52,479 nucleotides of DNA from MGBC131033 sp910585655 (lineage in GTDB: Bacteria; Bacillota; Clostridia; Lachnospirales; Lachnospiraceae), in assembly GCA_949502025.1 (NCBI GenBank), contig CATBCG010000060.1, positions 1-52,479 of the forward strand, written 5' to 3'. Within the stretch, counting starts at the first letter, position 1; each line of letters starts with the position of its first letter. The notes below the pieces were generated by a model. The model was not told the origin of the DNA, made no database searches, and saw only the letters and a list, made by a program, of their open reading frames with translations. Positions 26,069-33,842 of the stretch are shown here, piece after piece. Made by a program: the position numbers and the translations under genes.

Positions 26069-26124
26069 GTCTGCTGACGCAGACGCGCTTCGGCGCGAGA
26101 ATTCCACAAAGTGGAATTCTTTTT
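26069..26124 (+). repeat. Dispersed three-hairpin element R2, copy 2
   Basis: GTCTGC/GCAGAC (26069-26084), CGCGC-TTCG-GCGCG (26084-26097), GAATTCCAC/GTGGAATTC (26099-26119) then TTTTT. Compared with the copy at 17091 the last two stems are identical, the loops differ (TCG or TTCG; TCT or AAA), and the first stem has different bases but still pairs. This pattern suggests selection for RNA structure. Confidence 0.7.
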
Positions 26125-26145
26125 CATATCATAGGAAAGTTCCGC
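26125..26145. repeat. Partial R1 repeat
   Basis: ATATCATAGGAAAGTTCC, the left arm only of R1, placed directly after the R2 element so that R2 is bracketed by R1 sequence. Confidence 0.5.
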
Positions 26146-26171
26146 CAGAAGAGCCGTTTTTTCATAGAAAC

Positions 26172-26200
26172 TTGACGGGAGCTGTTTTTCATTATATACT
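26172..26200 (+). promoter_or_regulatory. Promoter of the TrpXYZ-like operon
   Basis: TTGACG at 26172-26177, 17 bp, TATACT at 26195-26200. It gives a leader of about 170 nt. Confidence 0.7.
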
Positions 26201-26270
26201 AAAGCTTGCGTAGCGGACACTTTAATGGATAAAAGCGTTAAAGCGCTAAAATGATAATAGCGGCAAAAGT

Positions 26271-26312
26271 CGGTTCTTGCTGGCAGGCAAGCCAGCGAGC
26301 GAAAGAAGACCG
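26271..26312 (+). other. Leader hairpin before the TrpXYZ-like operon
   Basis: An outer arm CGGTTCTT with AAGAAGACCG encloses GCTGGC-AGGCAA-GCCAGC. The leader 26207-26375 holds this and smaller stems. No T-box motif was found, although this transporter type is often T-box controlled. Confidence 0.45.
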
Positions 26313-26375
26313 GGAAAAAATGCTGCCTCTACGTATAAAAGAAACGAGCTGAAAAACAGCGGAATGGAGGAAAAA

Positions 26376-27446
26376 ATGAGAAAATTGGTAAAGAAAGCAG
26401 TGGCCTTACTGGGGATATCCGTACTGACGGTAGGACTGTTAGCAGGCTGCGGAAAGAGCGACGCAGGTAAGGACAAGGATAAGGTAGAAAACGGAAGCAG
26501 TGTGGAAGGTAATGAGACAGGAAACGACGAGGAAGCAAAAAAGCTGAAAATCGGTGTTTCCCAGTTGGCAGAGCATCCGGCACTGGATGCGTCTTACGAA
26601 GGCTTTGTGGCAGCCTTAAAAGATGCCGGTTATGTAGACGGGGAAAACATTGAGATTGACTTTAACAATGCACAGGGTGATCCCTCGAACTGTGAGACGA
26701 TAGCCAACAAGCTGGTCAACAATCAAAGTGATTTGATTTTGGCGATTGCTACCAACTCTGCCCAGGCTTGCGCAGCCAAGACGACGGAGATCCCGATTTT
26801 ATTTACGGCAGTTACCGATCCGGTGGTTGCCGGGCTTTGTGAAAGCGTAGAAACACCGGGAACCAATATATCCGGTTCTTCGGATTTGAACCCGGTAAAG
26901 GAGCAGATTGATCTGCTGCTGCAGATTCTTCCGGATGCAAAGAAGATTGCGATTATGTATTGCTCTGCAGAGGATAATTCGATTGTTCAGGCAGATTTGG
27001 CAAAGACGGCTTGTGAGGCGGTAAATCTGGAATATATGGAAGCTACTGTATCGGATTCCAACCAAATCCAGTCTGTTACCGAATCTTTGATCGGCAAGGT
27101 AGATGCCATTTATATTCCAACGGACAATTTGCTGGCAGAGGGAATGGCAACTGTAGCAATGGTGGCAAATGCCAACCATTTGCCTATTATTGCAGGTGAG
27201 GAAAATATGGTAGCGAATGGAGCGCTTGCCACTTATGGGCTGGATTACTTTGAGATCGGCAAAAAAGCAGGAGAAATGGCTGTAGAGATCCTCAAAAACG
27301 GAAAGGATGTCAGCCAAATGCCAGTGGCATATTTGTCTGCCGAAAACTGTACGTTAGCAATCAATACAACCACTGCCGAGGAGCTTAACATTACCATTCC
27401 AGAAGATTTATTAAAGGATGCAAAGATAGTAGGAGCAGAAGAATAA
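26376..27446 (+). CDS. ABC transporter substrate-binding lipoprotein (TrpX-like, ABC_sub_bind family)
   Basis: 356 aa. Signal peptide MRKLVKKAVALLGISVLTVG ends in the lipobox LLAGC, so cysteine near residue 24 is lipidated; a low-complexity charged linker follows to about residue 50. The mature domain starts KLKIGVSQLAEHPALDASYEGF and contains NNAQGDPSNCETIANKLV and ITDPVVAGL-like segments (VTDPVVAGLCE) of the PF04392 family, whose members bind aromatic amino acids or related ligands. ATG at 26376 follows TGGAGGA; the open frame from 26277 lies in the leader. It is first of an operon with permease and ATPase, so the import system is complete. Tryptophan or tyrosine as ligand is by family only. 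Confidence 0.85.
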   Translation: MRKLVKKAVALLGISVLTVGLLAGCGKSDAGKDKDKVENGSSVEGNETGNDEEAKKLKIGVSQLAEHPALDASYEGFVAALKDAGYVDGENIEIDFNNAQGDPSNCETIANKLVNNQSDLILAIATNSAQACAAKTTEIPILFTAVTDPVVAGLCESVETPGTNISGSSDLNPVKEQIDLLLQILPDAKKIAIMYCSAEDNSIVQADLAKTACEAVNLEYMEATVSDSNQIQSVTESLIGKVDAIYIPTDNLLAEGMATVAMVANANHLPIIAGEENMVANGALATYGLDYFEIGKKAGEMAVEILKNGKDVSQMPVAYLSAENCTLAINTTTAEELNITIPEDLLKDAKIVGAEE

Positions 27447-27504
27447 GTTCTGTATAGAAGAAACAGCAGGGAGAGAGAGCGTTCCTGCAGAAATGAGGAG
27501 TAGT

Positions 27505-28452
27505 ATGGGAATCTTATTAGCAGTACAAGGGGCTGTCAGCCAGGGTGTGCTATGGGGCATTATGGCAATAGGAGTTTACCTGACCTTTCGGATACTGGAT
27601 GTAGCGGATTTGAGTGTAGACGGCAGCTTTGCCACCGGTGGATCGATCTGTGCCGTGATGATTGTAAACGGCATGAATCCTTTGTTGGCAGTGTTGCTGG
27701 CTACAGCAGGCGGTGTAGTGGCAGGCTTTGTAACAGGTGTGTTACATACCAAATGTGCGATTCCGGCGATTTTGGCAGGTATTTTGACACAGCTTGGTTT
27801 GTATTCCATCAATCTGCATATTATGGGACGCTCTAACACGCCTCTGCTACGGGTGGTTACACTGTTTTCCGCTTTGTCTGATGCAACAGGAATTCCGCTG
27901 GCATGGATCACGCTGGCATTGGGAGTGGTATTTGCCATAGTGGTGATTGCAGTATTGTATTGGTTTTTTGGGACGGCAATTGGAAGCGCAATCCGTGCAA
28001 CCGGAAATAACGAAAATATGATTCGTTCTTTAGGTGTGAATACCAATATGACAAAAATTCTTGGGCTTAGTATCAGCAATGGTCTGGTTGCAATGTCTGG
28101 TGCGTTGGTGACACAGAGCCAGGGATATGCGGATGTAAAAATGGGAATTGGCGCGATTGTGATTGGTTTGGCGTCTATTATCATCGGAGAAGTTATTTTC
28201 GGGCATAAGCTAAATTTTGCGGTGAAGCTGACTTCGGTGATGGTCGGTTCTATTATTTACCGGACGATCGTCGCGGTCGTGTTGCAGCTAGGTTTAAGCA
28301 CCGATGATTTAAAGCTGCTGACCGCAGTTTTGGTAGCGGCGGCTTTGACGGTGCCGGTGTTGTTGGAAAAAAGAAGGCAGTTAGCCGGTTATACTCCGGC
28401 GCCAAAAGAAACGGTGACAGAGAGAGAGGAGGATTCCCATGCTGACGATTAG
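27505..28452 (+). CDS. ABC transporter permease (TrpY-like, branched-chain/BMP type)
   Basis: 315 aa with about eight to nine hydrophobic segments. VYLTFRILDVADLSVDGSFATGGSIC is the hallmark of the permease partner of PF04392 binding proteins; SAIRATGNNENMIRSLGVNT is the coupling loop near residue 165. ATG at 27505 is preceded by AGGAG with 5 nt spacing, and is preferred to ATG 27493, which has no ribosome binding site. It overlaps the ATPase gene by 14 nt, so translation is coupled. Confidence 0.87.
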   Translation: MGILLAVQGAVSQGVLWGIMAIGVYLTFRILDVADLSVDGSFATGGSICAVMIVNGMNPLLAVLLATAGGVVAGFVTGVLHTKCAIPAILAGILTQLGLYSINLHIMGRSNTPLLRVVTLFSALSDATGIPLAWITLALGVVFAIVVIAVLYWFFGTAIGSAIRATGNNENMIRSLGVNTNMTKILGLSISNGLVAMSGALVTQSQGYADVKMGIGAIVIGLASIIIGEVIFGHKLNFAVKLTSVMVGSIIYRTIVAVVLQLGLSTDDLKLLTAVLVAAALTVPVLLEKRRQLAGYTPAPKETVTEREEDSHADD

Positions 28453-29233
28453 TCATGTGAGCAAAACCTTTAACAAAGGAACCATCAATGAAAAAAAGGC
28501 ATTGCAGGACTTAAATCTTCATTTAGAGCCAGGGGATTTCGTAACGATTATCGGCGGAAACGGAGCCGGCAAATCCACGATGCTAAATATGGTAGCAGGG
28601 GTTTATCCGATTGACTGTGGTATGATTCATTTAGATGGAGTCAATATTTCCAGGATGCCGGAGCATAAGCGGGCTGCCTATTTGGGACGGGTGTTCCAGG
28701 ATCCGATGATGGGGACGAGTGCCGATATGGGAATCCAGGAAAACTTAGCTTTGGCGTATCGGCGCGGACAGCGGCGCGGTTTAAGCTGGGGAATCACCAA
28801 AAAGGAAAAAGAAGAGTATGCAGAGCGTTTGAAAATCCTGGGACTTGGTTTAGAAGAGCGTATGACTTCAAAGGTCGGTTTGCTTTCGGGCGGGCAGCGG
28901 CAGGCGCTGACATTGCTGATGGCGACGCTCAAACGTCCTAAGCTATTGTTGTTGGATGAGCATACGGCTGCTCTGGATCCGAAGACGGCTGCAAAGGTAC
29001 TAGAAGTAACCGAAAATATCGTAAGTGGGGAGCATTTGACGGCGTTGATGGTAACGCATAACATGAAAGATGCGATTCGGATTGGTAATCGCCTGATCAT
29101 GATGCACGAAGGACATGTGATTTATGATGTGGCAGGAGAGGAAAAAAAGAAGCTTAAAGTAGCGGATTTGTTAGAGAAATTTGAAGCCGCCAGCGGCGGA
29201 GAGTTTGCCAATGACAGGATGATATTGTCATGA
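28439..29233 (+). CDS. ABC transporter ATP-binding protein (TrpZ-like)
   Basis: 264 aa ATPase powering the import system. Walker A GGNGAGKST near residue 37, Q-loop FQDPMMGTSADM near 87, signature LSGGQRQAL near 150, Walker B LLLLDEHTAALDP near 170, switch histidine in MVTHNMKDA near 205. Walker B reads DEH where DEP is usual; this is common in this subfamily. It overlaps the permease gene by 14 nt and the EamA gene by 4 nt (ATGA). Confidence 0.9.
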   Translation: MLTISHVSKTFNKGTINEKKALQDLNLHLEPGDFVTIIGGNGAGKSTMLNMVAGVYPIDCGMIHLDGVNISRMPEHKRAAYLGRVFQDPMMGTSADMGIQENLALAYRRGQRRGLSWGITKKEKEEYAERLKILGLGLEERMTSKVGLLSGGQRQALTLLMATLKRPKLLLLDEHTAALDPKTAAKVLEVTENIVSGEHLTALMVTHNMKDAIRIGNRLIMMHEGHVIYDVAGEEKKKLKVADLLEKFEAASGGEFANDRMILS

Positions 29234-30138
29234 GCGGCAAGGAAAACGGGACGGCAAAGCAGATTCGAGGCAGTCTGCTTTTACTGCTAGCCGCCTTTAT
29301 CTGGGGAATAGCTTTTGTCGCGCAGAGCGTCGGTATGGAATACGTAGGACCGTTTACCTTTATCAGCATCCGCTTTCTTTTAGGAGGGATCGTATTACTT
29401 CCGGTAGTTGCAATAGGCAGGAAGCAGATGTTGCCAAGTCAGCCGGTAGACAAAAAAGGACATAAGCTGCTTATAGGCGGAATTTGCTGTGGTTTTGCTT
29501 TATTGGCAGCCAGCAGTCTTCAACAAATCGGGATTTCGCATACTACCGTAGGAAAAGCAGGCTTTATTACGGCGCTCTATATTGTATTTGTACCATTGTT
29601 CGGTATTTTTTTCCGGAGAATTCCCGGAGTGCGGGTATGGATTGCCGTTCTGATGTCAGCATTAGGGTTGTATCTGTTGTGCATGAAAGGAAGTCTCCAG
29701 CTTTCCATAGGGGATACATATGTATTCTTATGTGCAATCGCTTTTTCCGTTCATATCTTATTGGTAGACCATTTTTCTGGCAGAGTTGATCCAATCCAGC
29801 TTTCTTGTCTGCAGTTTTTGGTCTGCGGGATAGCGGCTGCAGTGCCGATGTTGTTTGAAGCACCAAATCTGACTGCATTGTGTGAAGCGGCGCTGCCGAT
29901 TCTCTATGCCGGGATTTTATCTAGCGGCGTGGCTTTTACCTTGCAGGTAGTGGCGCAAAAGGATACAAATCCTACTGCTGCGTCCTTAATTATGAGCCTG
30001 GAGTCGGTTTTTTCCGTACTGGCAGGCTGGGTGCTGTTAGGGCAAAGACTAAGCTGGCGGGAAGGTGTCGGCTGTATTTTGATGTTTGCGGCGATGGTAT
30101 TGGCACAGCTTCCGGGAAAAAGGAAATCCAACCAGTAG
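29230..30138 (+). CDS. EamA/DMT family transporter
   Basis: 302 aa with ten predicted membrane helices in two EamA repeats (first LLLLAAFIWGIAFVAQS, second AIAFSVHILLVDHFSG). Family members mostly export amino acids or metabolites. It starts in the ATGA overlap with the ATPase stop, so it is tightly coupled to the TrpXYZ-like importer; an exporter or companion carrier for the same amino acid class is a plausible guess. GKENGTAKQIRGS forms a short polar N-terminus. Confidence 0.87.
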   Translation: MSGKENGTAKQIRGSLLLLLAAFIWGIAFVAQSVGMEYVGPFTFISIRFLLGGIVLLPVVAIGRKQMLPSQPVDKKGHKLLIGGICCGFALLAASSLQQIGISHTTVGKAGFITALYIVFVPLFGIFFRRIPGVRVWIAVLMSALGLYLLCMKGSLQLSIGDTYVFLCAIAFSVHILLVDHFSGRVDPIQLSCLQFLVCGIAAAVPMLFEAPNLTALCEAALPILYAGILSSGVAFTLQVVAQKDTNPTAASLIMSLESVFSVLAGWVLLGQRLSWREGVGCILMFAAMVLAQLPGKRKSNQ

Positions 30139-30152
30139 GCAGGAGGTAAGGG

Positions 30153-30977
30153 ATGAAAAAGTATCGAAACATGTCGGTAGAGGAAATATTGGCAGCGCAG
30201 AAAAAATCGGCTGCTTTGCGGATCGTTGGTTATGTGATCGCTGTGCTTGTGATTTTGCTTAGCCTGGGAGCTTATTGGTATAGCGTATTGTCCATTATCA
30301 GTTCCTTGACGCTGGTAGTGGCAGGATTTTTATTTTTGCGTTTGATCGGCAGGCTGCAAAAACTCCGCTATGGGAAGATTGAGCTGATTCTAATGGATGA
30401 CTGTGATTGTGAAAAATATCTGGCAGTTTATCAGGCGCTTCGGGCAAAAAAGCCGCAGAAAAACCGGATGGATACCATCAACATTGCAAAAGGATATTTT
30501 TTTAAAGGTGATTTTGCTGCGACAAAACAGGAACTTAGTACCATAAAAAAAGAAGAATTGAAGGGAAAGAGCTGGATTCCATATTTGAATGTAGCGCTTC
30601 AAAATTATTTGGAGTTAGGTGAGCTTCAACATGCCAGGGCAGTAAGGCAGGAGCTGGAAAAATATGAGGCGAATCAGAAAAGCGGTTCTCCGGCGGCAAG
30701 GCTGGCAGCTAATTTGATTCAGTATACCGATTTTGCAGAAGCATTCCGGCGTAAGGATTATGAGACCGCCAGGGGATTGCAGGAATCCGTACGCAGCCTA
30801 TCCAATCATGCAGCTCAGCTTTCCTTACTTTATTACCGGATGGCAGTGATGGAGTTAAGCGCAGGAGAAAAAGAAGAGGCAAAAGAACATTTGGAATATG
30901 TCAGGGAATATGGCGGTCAGATTTTTGTCAGAGAAGAAGCAGAAAAGCTATTGAAAGAGGAGTTTGAAATTCAATAG
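30153..30977 (+). CDS. Membrane-anchored helical repeat protein of unknown function
   Basis: 274 aa. Two adjacent hydrophobic helices (residues about 23-43 and 47-65) form a hairpin anchor, followed by a cytosolic part made of alpha-helices. The pattern resembles tetratricopeptide repeats: AKGYFFKGDFAATKQEL, NYLELGELQHARAVRQEL, FRRKDYETARGLQES, MAVMELSAGEKEEAKEHLEYV. TPR-like protein interaction is inferred. It follows the EamA gene by 14 nt with AGGAGGTAAGGG, so it belongs to the same operon, and a terminator follows. Not recognised as a named family. Confidence 0.7.
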   Translation: MKKYRNMSVEEILAAQKKSAALRIVGYVIAVLVILLSLGAYWYSVLSIISSLTLVVAGFLFLRLIGRLQKLRYGKIELILMDDCDCEKYLAVYQALRAKKPQKNRMDTINIAKGYFFKGDFAATKQELSTIKKEELKGKSWIPYLNVALQNYLELGELQHARAVRQELEKYEANQKSGSPAARLAANLIQYTDFAEAFRRKDYETARGLQESVRSLSNHAAQLSLLYYRMAVMELSAGEKEEAKEHLEYVREYGGQIFVREEAEKLLKEEFEIQ

Positions 30978-30995
30978 AGAAATGAGAACAGGAAT

Positions 30996-31025
30996 ACAGC
31001 CCGTACCAAAAGATACGGGCTGTTT
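30996..31025 (+). terminator. Intrinsic terminator of the TrpXYZ-like operon
   Basis: ACAGCCCGTA pairs perfectly with TACGGGCTGT over an 8 nt loop; only a short T run (TTT) follows. Confidence 0.75.
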
Positions 31026-31084
31026 GAAGGAAACATATTTTGGAAAACAAACTCGATCAGGAAATCGAGCTTGTGTGAGAAAAA

Positions 31085-31168
31085 TGCGGAAGATGGGACT
31101 TGAACCCACACGAGAATACACCCACAAGATCCTTAGTCTTGCCTGTCTGCCAATTCCAGCACTTCCGC
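31085..31168 (-). tRNA. tRNA-Leu (anticodon AAG)
   Basis: 84 nt class II tRNA on the minus strand. Acceptor GCGGAAG (31168-31162) pairs with the 3' arm ending at 31086, the variable arm is long, and the loop CTAAGGA gives AAG (plus-strand 31132-31134). It stands alone between two plus-strand transcripts. TTGTCC (31236-31231), 17 bp, TATAGA (31213-31208) is a candidate minus-strand promoter. Confidence 0.92.
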
Positions 31169-31207
31169 CTACCAAACGGTACGCTCCTATCCAAAGGAGA
31201 AATAATG

Positions 31208-31236
31208 TCTATACTAATATATCCTCTCTTGGACAA
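31208..31236 (-). promoter_or_regulatory. Candidate promoter of tRNA-Leu
   Basis: Minus strand TTGTCC, 17 bp, TATAGA, about 40 nt before the tRNA 5' end. Confidence 0.45.
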
Positions 31237-31332
31237 GATTTACTATAACACAAAACAGAATAAAAAGCAAGCAAAAAAATCGAAAAACGAAAAAAATCTT
31301 CTGTAAATGGGTGAGAGGAAAGAAGCAGAAAA

Positions 31333-31361
31333 TATTGACAGATATCAGACTACGCCATATA
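31333..31361 (+). promoter_or_regulatory. Consensus sigma-A promoter before the secreted protein gene
   Basis: TTGACA at 31333-31338 and TATAAT at 31356-31361, separated by exactly 17 bp: a perfect match. It is the first of two promoters in tandem before the gene at 31688. Confidence 0.8.
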
Positions 31362-31440
31362 ATAAAGATGGTAAGACAATTTCCCTAAAATATCCAAATA
31401 CGAGGCGGAATTTAGAGAAAAAATTTTTCCTAAAAGACGC

Positions 31441-31468
31441 TAAAGAAACCTTCTTCATTTGCCGATAT
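31441..31468 (+). promoter_or_regulatory. Sigma-D (flagellar sigma) type promoter before the secreted protein gene
   Basis: TAAA at 31441-31444, 16 bp, GCCGATAT at 31461-31468. The -10 octamer is identical to those before flagellin and flaG in this window; the spacing is 16 rather than 15. It implies a leader of about 210 nt. Confidence 0.65.
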
Positions 31469-31600
31469 AGGAGTTGAAGCCCAATAAGAGTAAATAGCTC
31501 ACAAGTATCTGTGCGAGGAGGTTGATAAGCAAATCGTGTTTGATATTTATGAATAGAGAGGAAGCTTTCCGTACAAAAGGTTCCAATCGTTCAAAGAGAG

Positions 31601-31616
31601 TTGTCAAGGATGACAG
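31601..31616 (+). promoter_or_regulatory. Candidate CsrA-binding hairpin in the secreted protein leader
   Basis: TTGTC, hexaloop AAGGAT, GACAG: a five-pair stem presenting GGA in its loop, the known form of CsrA sites. It lies about 55-70 nt before the ribosome binding site. Confidence 0.45.
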
Positions 31617-31687
31617 ACCGAAGGGATACTCCTTACCGTACATAGGGAGAGGAAATCGGTTACGACAAAAGGAGGTTGCGAAAAATT

Positions 31688-33379
31688 ATGAAGAATTTTA
31701 AAAGAAAATTGGCGGGATTCTTAGTATTCGCCATGGTTCTTGGTATTATGGCACCAGGTGTGGTAGCTCAGGCTGCAGACAGTGATGCCGGAAGCGTAAG
31801 TGTGAATTATAGTGAGGAGCGGTTAAACTTTACCAACTTACCAAGCAGTGCAGCAGCTGTACAATATGGAGATGGAACTAGCATTGAGAAGGTAAAGTGG
31901 GAAGAGGCTGAGGTCAAGAATGGCAGTGTAGAAGTGGATCTTTCTTGGGTAAAGAAGAATAAAGCAACTACTATTTACTATAAGGTTCTATCAAAAGATG
32001 GAGGAGTAGTAACTAATAGTTCTATCACCACCCCAGTACAAGAGACAAAGTTAAAAGCAGCTCTTATCGCTACTGCTACTTGTGCAGCAGTTAAGAAAGT
32101 TCCTGCAGTAGAGGATGCAGCTTTATCAACAGGTTCTGATGATACAGGATATATTATTGTATATAATTCTGACACAAACACTGTAGTTTCGCCTGGAACT
32201 ATTGAGTGGAGAAAAGGTACAACTGGTACATGGCAACCAATGAGTACCTTAACAGCTAAATTACCGACGTTTAAAGCAAAAGGAGCTACTCTTTATTTTA
32301 GAGTAGAGGGAAGTAGCGACGCTTGGGCATCCAAAGAAGTTAAATTTGCATATAAGAAACAGGCAAATGCTCCTAAGGCAAAGGTTGATGTTTCAAAATT
32401 GACTCTTGGATTAAAGGCAGGTCAGGAATATCAGGTTGTATATCAGGGTCAGAGTTGGCCAGAAGATTGGGTTAACTTAACCGATGATATGAACTTAGAT
32501 GCGACCAAGATTAAGAATTTGACTATTTCTGATCTTTGGACAGAGAGTAGCGCACCAGGAACAGGAACAGCAATTAATACAGACAATTTTTATGATGGAA
32601 CAGCTTTAAAAATTAGAGTACGTACTGCTGCTAGTTCTGTAAAAGGAACCATTCCTTCTAAAGCTTATTCCTTTACTGTAAAAGCTGCTACTATGGCTGC
32701 TACTGCCAGTGATGCAGGTATTAAGTTAGGTTATGATCCGGAAAAAGAATCTTATACCCTTGTAAATACAAATGAAGGTGTTGATTATGAATACTCATTT
32801 GTAACTACAGATGGTGGAATTAAGGTTTCAAAATGGACGAAGCTGGCTGGTAAGAAGGAAGGTAAAGATGCAAAGGTAGTAGCTGTTAAGGAAACAAAGG
32901 CAAAGCCAGTATTGGTGATTCGTAAAGCCGGTGTTAAAGGCAATGAAAAGAAAGGAATCAAAGAATTTGTAGCCAGTGAGTATATTGAAGTAGTCAGTGC
33001 AGATATTAAAGCAACTGGTAAAACAACTCTTTCTGGTGCAAGTATTGGTGGGAAAAATGCTGCTAATTTCTCTGCTCCAATAGTGGATGCTGAGAACCTT
33101 ACAGTTACTGTTTCTGGTTCTGCCGTTTCTGGTGCAGCAACAGAGTTTACAGTAACAATTGACATGGACAATTTAAGTGCTAGCGTTACGAAGGCTACGG
33201 CAGATAAAAAAGTAGGAGATGCTTCTATATCTGCAAGTGCTTTAAAGGATGGTAGTGTTACATTAACAATATCCGTTCCTGCAGGAAAAACGGTAGCAAA
33301 TCAGGAAGTAAAGGTAGCATTTGGTAAGAAGACTACAGTTAAGCTTAAATTAAGTGTAGGCGCACCAAACTCAAACTAA
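31688..33379 (+). CDS. Secreted beta-rich protein, probably in the flagellar/sigma-D regulon
   Basis: 563 aa. Signal peptide MKNFKRKLAGFLVFAMVLGI to about VVAQAADS. The mature protein is rich in beta-prone, threonine/valine/lysine-rich stretches that look like Ig-like modules (for example KATTIYYKVLSKDGG, GATLYFRVEGSSDAW, TATLTVTVSGSAVSG-like NLTVTVSGSAVSG, SVTLTISVPAGKTV). No LPxTG, transmembrane tail or S-layer homology domain is seen, so it is released or bound noncovalently. Codon third positions are A/T-rich as in the flagellin gene, suggesting high expression. ATG follows AAGGAGG by 12 nt. It has a sigma-A and a sigma-D-type promoter and a candidate CsrA hairpin. Not a family I recognise; a surface adhesin or flagellum-associated protein are guesses. 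Confidence 0.75.
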   Translation: MKNFKRKLAGFLVFAMVLGIMAPGVVAQAADSDAGSVSVNYSEERLNFTNLPSSAAAVQYGDGTSIEKVKWEEAEVKNGSVEVDLSWVKKNKATTIYYKVLSKDGGVVTNSSITTPVQETKLKAALIATATCAAVKKVPAVEDAALSTGSDDTGYIIVYNSDTNTVVSPGTIEWRKGTTGTWQPMSTLTAKLPTFKAKGATLYFRVEGSSDAWASKEVKFAYKKQANAPKAKVDVSKLTLGLKAGQEYQVVYQGQSWPEDWVNLTDDMNLDATKIKNLTISDLWTESSAPGTGTAINTDNFYDGTALKIRVRTAASSVKGTIPSKAYSFTVKAATMAATASDAGIKLGYDPEKESYTLVNTNEGVDYEYSFVTTDGGIKVSKWTKLAGKKEGKDAKVVAVKETKAKPVLVIRKAGVKGNEKKGIKEFVASEYIEVVSADIKATGKTTLSGASIGGKNAANFSAPIVDAENLTVTVSGSAVSGAATEFTVTIDMDNLSASVTKATADKKVGDASISASALKDGSVTLTISVPAGKTVANQEVKVAFGKKTTVKLKLSVGAPNSN

Positions 33380-33427
33380 CTCGCTCAGATAGAGCATAAA
33401 CACTTATCGGGCAGATAAGAAACGACA

Positions 33428-33464
33428 GAGCCGATTCGGAAGTAATTCCGGATCGGCTCGTTTC
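33428..33464 (+). terminator. Intrinsic terminator of the secreted protein gene
   Basis: GAGCCGATTCGGAA pairs with TTCCGGATCGGCTC (one G-A mismatch) over GTAA, followed by GTTTCT. Confidence 0.8.
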
Positions 33465-33550
33465 TCCTAAAGGATAGTATGCTAACACCATTGACTCTTT
33501 TAGGATATTTAATTCCCAAATAAAAAAATAGAAAAAAATAAAAAAAGTAC

Positions 33551-33579
33551 TTGCATTTTTAAAAGAGATCGTATATAAT
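33551..33579 (+). promoter_or_regulatory. Promoter of tRNA-Gln
   Basis: TTGCAT at 33551-33556, 17 bp, TATAAT at 33574-33579, about 15 nt before the tRNA. Confidence 0.75.
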
Positions 33580-33594
33580 AGTCATTGTTGTTGA

Positions 33595-33666
33595 TGGGCT
33601 ATCGCCAAACGGTAAGGCAACGGACTCTGACTCCGTCATTTCAAGGTTCGAATCCTTGTAGCCCAG
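33595..33666 (+). tRNA. tRNA-Gln (anticodon CTG)
   Basis: 72 nt cloverleaf. Acceptor TGGGCTA (33595-33601) pairs with TAGCCCA (33659-33665), the anticodon loop CTCTGAC holds CTG. Own promoter, and a terminator right behind. Confidence 0.93.
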
Positions 33667-33674
33667 TTGATGAA

Positions 33675-33705
33675 TGCGCCTCATTTTGTATGGGGCGCGT
33701 TTTTG
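33675..33705 (+). terminator. Intrinsic terminator of tRNA-Gln
   Basis: TGCGCCTCA and TGGGGCGCG pair around a TTTTGTA loop and are followed by TTTTT. Confidence 0.75.
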
Positions 33706-33842
33706 CATAATAGGGAGTCCTTTAGGCAAGTGCTGGCTGGTGGCAGACGATAGGAGAGAAAGCAACAAAAAGAAAGCTATTTGCTGCATTTCATTGGAGG
33801 GACAGGCATACGATATATCAGATGATTAGTGGAGGTAAAGCT

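Noticed and set aside
26207..26375. T-box riboswitch before the TrpXYZ-like operon
   Set aside because: No T-box GGTGG-type sequence or terminator/antiterminator pair was seen.
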